Positions 62,643 to 64,000 of a stretch of DNA of 64,000 nt are shown here, piece by piece. Origin of the DNA: Chrysomallon squamiferum. Lineage: Eukaryota > Mollusca > Gastropoda > Neomphalida > Peltospiridae. The translations under genes were made by a program, and so were the position numbers. A model generated the notes under the pieces. That model did no database searches. It was not told the origin of the DNA and worked only from the letters and a program-made list of their open reading frames with translations. The DNA lies in contig CM022669.1 in NCBI GenBank assembly GCA_012295275.1, positions 19,349,591-19,413,590 on the forward strand. Direction: 5' to 3'. Positions within the stretch are counted from its first letter, which is position 1. Each line of letters begins with the position of its first letter.

Positions 62643-64000
62643 CTGAAGTGAAAGAAAGAATGAATGAATGAATTAATTAATGAATCTTTTCATGATATAA
62701 AAAAATAATACATACATGCATACATACATAAACGAATGAATGAGTGAATGAATGAATCAATGAATAATTTGGGGATTATGTTTGAACAAACCAAGAAAGA
62801 AGAAATACAGACGATGGTGAAAATGAAGGAAAAGAAAGAAGAGAAGAAGATTATGATGATGTTGATGATGATGATGATGAAAACGGAGGAAGAGAAATAA
62901 AAGAAAGACGACAATGAAAAGAAAACATCATCATCATCATCATCGGCTCCCATCAGCTTAACGTATTTCTTGTTACTTAAAAAGGGCCCAATTTATTTAT
63001 CTTTTATTATTCATTAGAACGTACGAATAATTCCAAGCGCCAAAAAGAGACATATGCAAGCTCAAATTAACTGATGTCGCACCTATTTAGTATTTTATTT
63101 AACTCACTAAACATTTATCAACTTAACACTATTTCAATTTTTCTTTCATCATCAGTAATGCTATTGTTATCATTATCGTAACATTATAATTATCATTATT
63201 ATCTTCATAATGATCTGTTTTTATTTCTGTTACTACTACTACTTCTTTTCTTCTTTTTCTTTTCTTTTCTTCTTTTCTTCTTATTATTATTATTATATGT
63301 TTATTATTATGTTTATTATTATTATTTCTACTATGAAACACATAGCCTAAATGCTTATAATGATGGTAAGTAAAAAACACATGTGGACGAATGGTTGCTA
63401 AATCGAAATTTCCAGACAAAATTATCCAAATATATTACTAAAAAAAAAAAAAAAATCAACAAAAAAAAAAAAAAAAAAAAAAAAATCTCTTAAACTTAGT
63501 ATTGCTTTGCCTTTTATATTTGTAATTTAATATTAACGTACTTATAATGTAAAGCGCATTTTAAAATTATGTTGCAGTTGGATATATTTATAAAATATTG
63601 GAATATTCTCATTTAAAGCAATATGGATTGCAATCCAAATTTATATAAAGCAACGACGCAATACAAAAGGAAGAAACGGAAATGATGTTGTCTGTTGTAT
63701 AAGACATTTGGTTGGGAATAATTAGCTTGATGATAGTAACGGCCATTTGAATTTCAGACGACGAGGTGAAAAACCTGTCTGACTCAAACAACTGCAGGTG
63801 AAATTCTAAACCATTATTCCACAGAGTTAAAGATTAACAAATTATTACTAAGGACACAACAGTGACTGCTGAATATTCAAGACGTCGACAGTTTATTGCT
63901 TCGGGAATCGAACTTTTGAAAATTTTGTACGCATGCAATGGCTTGCGTAAATCGTTATGGAAAGATATCCAGAATAAGCCTCAGTCAAACAGTGCGTCCA
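62643..64000. other. upstream of visible lectin exons, unassigned
   Basis: Should hold intron and possibly the 5' exon of the lectin gene on the minus strand; no signal peptide or lectin exon recognised. Contains GAAT, GAT and ATT repeats and poly-A runs. The last ~400 bp are less AT-rich. A 40-bp segment (63758-63797) bounded by TTTCAG and GTGAAA on the plus strand is open in one frame. Confidence 0.5.

Noticed and set aside
63609-63791. Minus-strand frame after TTTCACCTGCAG as a possible upstream lectin exon
   Set aside because: No signal peptide, no lectin sequence and no convincing donor in the right phase.

Overview
The window is AT-rich animal nuclear DNA: multi-exon genes with GT-AG introns, one intron of about 18 kb, and a very high density of microsatellites (AAT/ATT, AAAT, CA/GT, GA/CT, poly-A). 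No bacterial, organellar or viral genes are seen. Gene content and repeat style fit a lophotrochozoan invertebrate. A mollusc, possibly a cephalopod, is my best guess, but it is an inference from the microsatellite load, the long introns and tRNA-derived SINE-like elements, not from a species-specific marker.

Three protein-coding genes can be reconstructed. (1) Minus strand, 39090 down to 3081: the N-terminal ~1025 codons of an IQGAP scaffold protein in 27 coding exons, with the start codon at 39090, CH domain, six IQGAP repeats, a WW domain, four IQ motifs and the start of the GAP-related domain. The remainder lies beyond position 1. (2) Plus strand, 45778-49399: a complete FAM81A/B-like coiled-coil protein of 416 residues in five coding exons, head-to-head with IQGAP. 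(3) Minus strand, 62642 down to 61457: the last two visible coding exons of a C-type-lectin-domain protein, tail-to-tail with FAM81; its 5' end was not found.

Layout: 1-3080 intron of IQGAP; 3081-20050 exons 27-3; 20051-38421 giant intron 2, holding a 560-bp foldback element (36480-37039), SINE-like relics, an unexplained 167-codon open frame and many microsatellites; 39045-39090 first coding exon; about 39.1-39.7 kb probable shared promoter; 39.7-45.8 kb intergenic or FAM81 5' intron; 45.8-49.4 kb FAM81; 49.4-61.4 kb gene-free with degenerate tandem arrays; 61.4-62.6 kb lectin exons; 62.6-64 kb unassigned.

The most unusual pattern is tandem arrays that run across exon-intron boundaries. In FAM81 (48346-48690) and the lectin gene (62045-62470) each unit copies the last exonic bases plus the 5' splice site. 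A more decayed donor-side array follows IQGAP exon 20, and an acceptor-side array precedes IQGAP exon 17. All exon limits were deduced by eye from reading frame, splice consensus and family knowledge; no search was run.
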